From the NCBI GenBank assembly GCA_031551695.1, contig JAVBNG010000045.1, positions 22,076 to 86,075 on the forward strand: a stretch of DNA of 64,000 nucleotides, in the 5' to 3' direction. The DNA is from JAAYCI01 sp031551695 (GTDB lineage: Bacteria; Bacillota; Clostridia; Oscillospirales; Ruminococcaceae). The notes below the pieces were generated by a model. That model made no database searches, was not told where the DNA came from, and worked only from the letters and a program-made list of their open reading frames with translations. This document shows positions 62,895-64,000 of the stretch, piece by piece. The stretch's first letter is position 1; each line of letters starts with the position of its first letter. A program made the translations under genes and the position numbers.

Positions 62895-63653
62895 TCACCC
62901 AATCGAGTTGCGGTATTCGTTTGCGCTTTTGCCCTCCATCTTTTTGAAAATGCGGGAAAAATGCGTCACATCGGAGAACCCCACCGCCTCGCTCACTTCC
63001 CAAATTTTCAGCGCGGGATCCTCCAGCATTCGCTTCGCCTCGCGCACGCGGATTCCATTCAGCAAATCACTGAAGCTTTGCCCCGTCACCTTGGCAATCA
63101 ACTTCGAGAGATGCCACTGGCTCACGTACACTTGCGCAGCCACATCCGGCAGCGTCAATTTTTCAGCATAGTGCGCGTCCATGTAGCCCACCGCGCTTTT
63201 CACAATAAAATTTCCCGGCGTCCCCTCGCCGCCTTCTTCCTCTTCTGTTTCTTCCCCGGCATCGGCGCGCCCGCGTTCGGCGTTCAGCCGCTCCACCATG
63301 GTTGCCAGCGCCTCTTCCAGTTCGTCCATTTTGCTGGGCTTCAGCACATAGCTGCACACCCCCAGGCGCATGGCCTTTTGCACATATTCAAATTCCGGGT
63401 ATCCGCTCAAAATGGTGATCTGCATGTCGGGGTACTCGCTGCGCAGCGCCGCAATCAGCGAAAGGCCATCCATTTTCGGCATTTTAATGTCGGTAAACAT
63501 AATATCCGGCCGCAGGCCGGGCAGCATCTCCAGCGCTTCGCGGCCGTTGGCGGCGCTGGCGGCCACCTCGCACCCATAGCTGCCCCACGGCAGCAGGCGG
63601 GAAATCCCAGTGACAATGATCTCTTCATCATCCACGATCAGTACTTTGTACAT
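62895..63653 (-). CDS. YesN-type response regulator (receiver plus AraC HTH)
   Basis: 252 residues. Receiver with VDDEEIIV and phospho-acceptor D55 (IMFTDIKMPKMDG), an acidic linker (ETEEEEGGEG), then an AraC-type double HTH (LPDVAAQVYVSQWHLSKLIAKVTGQSFSDLLN, then IWEVSEAVGFSDVTHFSRIFKKMEGKSANEYR). Such regulators normally pair with a YesM-type kinase and control carbohydrate or surface genes; no partner kinase is adjacent. Confidence 0.92.
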   Translation of the reverse strand: MYKVLIVDDEEIIVTGISRLLPWGSYGCEVAASAANGREALEMLPGLRPDIMFTDIKMPKMDGLSLIAALRSEYPDMQITILSGYPEFEYVQKAMRLGVCSYVLKPSKMDELEEALATMVERLNAERGRADAGEETEEEEGGEGTPGNFIVKSAVGYMDAHYAEKLTLPDVAAQVYVSQWHLSKLIAKVTGQSFSDLLNGIRVREAKRMLEDPALKIWEVSEAVGFSDVTHFSRIFKKMEGKSANEYRNSIG

Positions 63654-63692
63654 CGTTTCCCCCTATGGATGGATTTGCTACGCTTCTTTATC

Positions 63693-63722
63693 ATTTTATC
63701 CTTTGCCCGCCCGGTGCGTCAA
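63693..63722 (-). promoter_or_regulatory. Predicted promoter of the YesN-type regulator gene
   Basis: Minus-strand TTGACG (63722-63717), 18 bp, TAAAAT (63698-63693). Confidence 0.55.
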
Positions 63723-63751
63723 GCCCGCCGGCTGCACACGAATACACAGGA

Positions 63752-63780
63752 AAAACCCCCGCGTAAAACGCGGGGGTTTT
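63752..63780. terminator. Intrinsic terminator downstream of the flagellin gene
   Basis: Perfect 12-bp stem AAAACCCCCGCG/CGCGGGGGTTTT with a 5-nt loop; T-run on the minus strand serves the flagellin transcript. Confidence 0.85.
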
Positions 63781-63852
63781 GCTCGTCTATCTGGCACCGG
63801 GCAGGAGGGCCCCCACCACAAGCCATAACGACTGGGTTACGCTGCGCTAAAA

Positions 63853-64000
63853 TTAGCGAAGCAGGTTGAGGACTTGCTGGGGCTGCTGGTTCGCCTGGGC
63901 CAGCATGGACTGCGCGGCCTGGGACAGAACGTTGTTCTTCGTGAACGCCATCATCTCTTTGGCCATGTCAACGTCGCGGATGCGGCTTTCGGCGGCCGTC
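63853..64000 (-). CDS. fliC: Flagellin, C-terminal end (partial)
   Basis: The last 48 codons of a gene entering from the right edge. AAESRIRDVDMAKEMMAFTK, NNVLSQAAQSMLAQANQQPQ and VLNLLR are the highly conserved D0/D1 C-terminal helix of bacterial flagellins, which polymerises in the filament core. Shows that the organism is, or recently was, flagellated. Confidence 0.93.
   Translation of the reverse strand, partial: TAAESRIRDVDMAKEMMAFTKNNVLSQAAQSMLAQANQQPQQVLNLLR

Overview
The window is GC-rich (roughly 58-60 percent by eye), gene-dense chromosomal DNA. It looks like a motile, anaerobic, gut-type Clostridia, most likely Oscillospiraceae/Ruminococcaceae-like. The evidence is Firmicutes-style ribosome binding sites and sigma-A promoters, Clostridia-type BMP-family nucleoside ABC transporters, a short single-cluster ferredoxin, a B12-binding radical SAM protein, a fused single-chain PurL, and a flagellin C-terminus at the right edge. 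Species cannot be assigned from sequence reading alone.

Layout. 1-1.8 kb (minus): a cytosine deaminase-like amidohydrolase running off the left edge, preceded by a GntR/UTRA regulator. 2.1-6.9 kb: a divergent nucleoside ABC transporter (two permeases, double ATPase, BMP lipoprotein). 7.4-10.6 kb: purA-glmS behind a promoter with a terminator hairpin almost at the transcription start. 10.7-19.5 kb: ferredoxin, a MutS2-like ATPase behind a long leader with its own terminator, a nicotinamidase-like hydrolase, MsrAB, a B12 radical SAM protein, a lipoprotein cyclophilin, a glycosyltransferase and a VOC protein. 19.6-31.7 kb: a YjjG-type nucleotidase, then purE-C-F-M-N-D-L and purB; purH and purK are not in the window. 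31.8-40.5 kb: 8-oxoguanine deaminase-like enzyme, YbaN-like membrane protein, FIST sensor plus hybrid histidine kinase, two isochorismatase-fold hydrolases, a TauE/SafE exporter and an NCS2-like permease.

40.8-50.9 kb is the most coherent accessory system. A class II aldolase diverges from an operon of MtnA-type aldose-1-phosphate isomerase, DeoR regulator, a second complete BMP-type nucleoside ABC transporter, nucleoside phosphorylase, Gfo/Idh oxidoreductase and a cupin. Read together: nucleoside import, phosphorolysis, isomerisation, and aldol cleavage to DHAP plus an aldehyde. This is the logic of the DHAP shunt for 5'-methylthioadenosine or 5'-deoxyadenosine, here with a dedicated importer.

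51-64 kb: UPF0597/cysteine desulfidase-like protein and a nitrilase-family amidase (minus); a proline-rich membrane protein; tRNA-Trp, then a decayed element of about 2.1 kb bounded by duplicated 3' ends of tRNA-Trp; tRNA-Asp and tRNA-Thr; a DUF5317-like protein; an HD-GYP protein; a 27-residue hydrophobic peptide whose ribosome binding site lies in a predicted stem; an unknown 212-residue protein; a KdpDE-like two-component pair; a YesN-type response regulator; and the flagellin 3' end. Coordinates and starts were read by eye; no similarity search or folding program was run.
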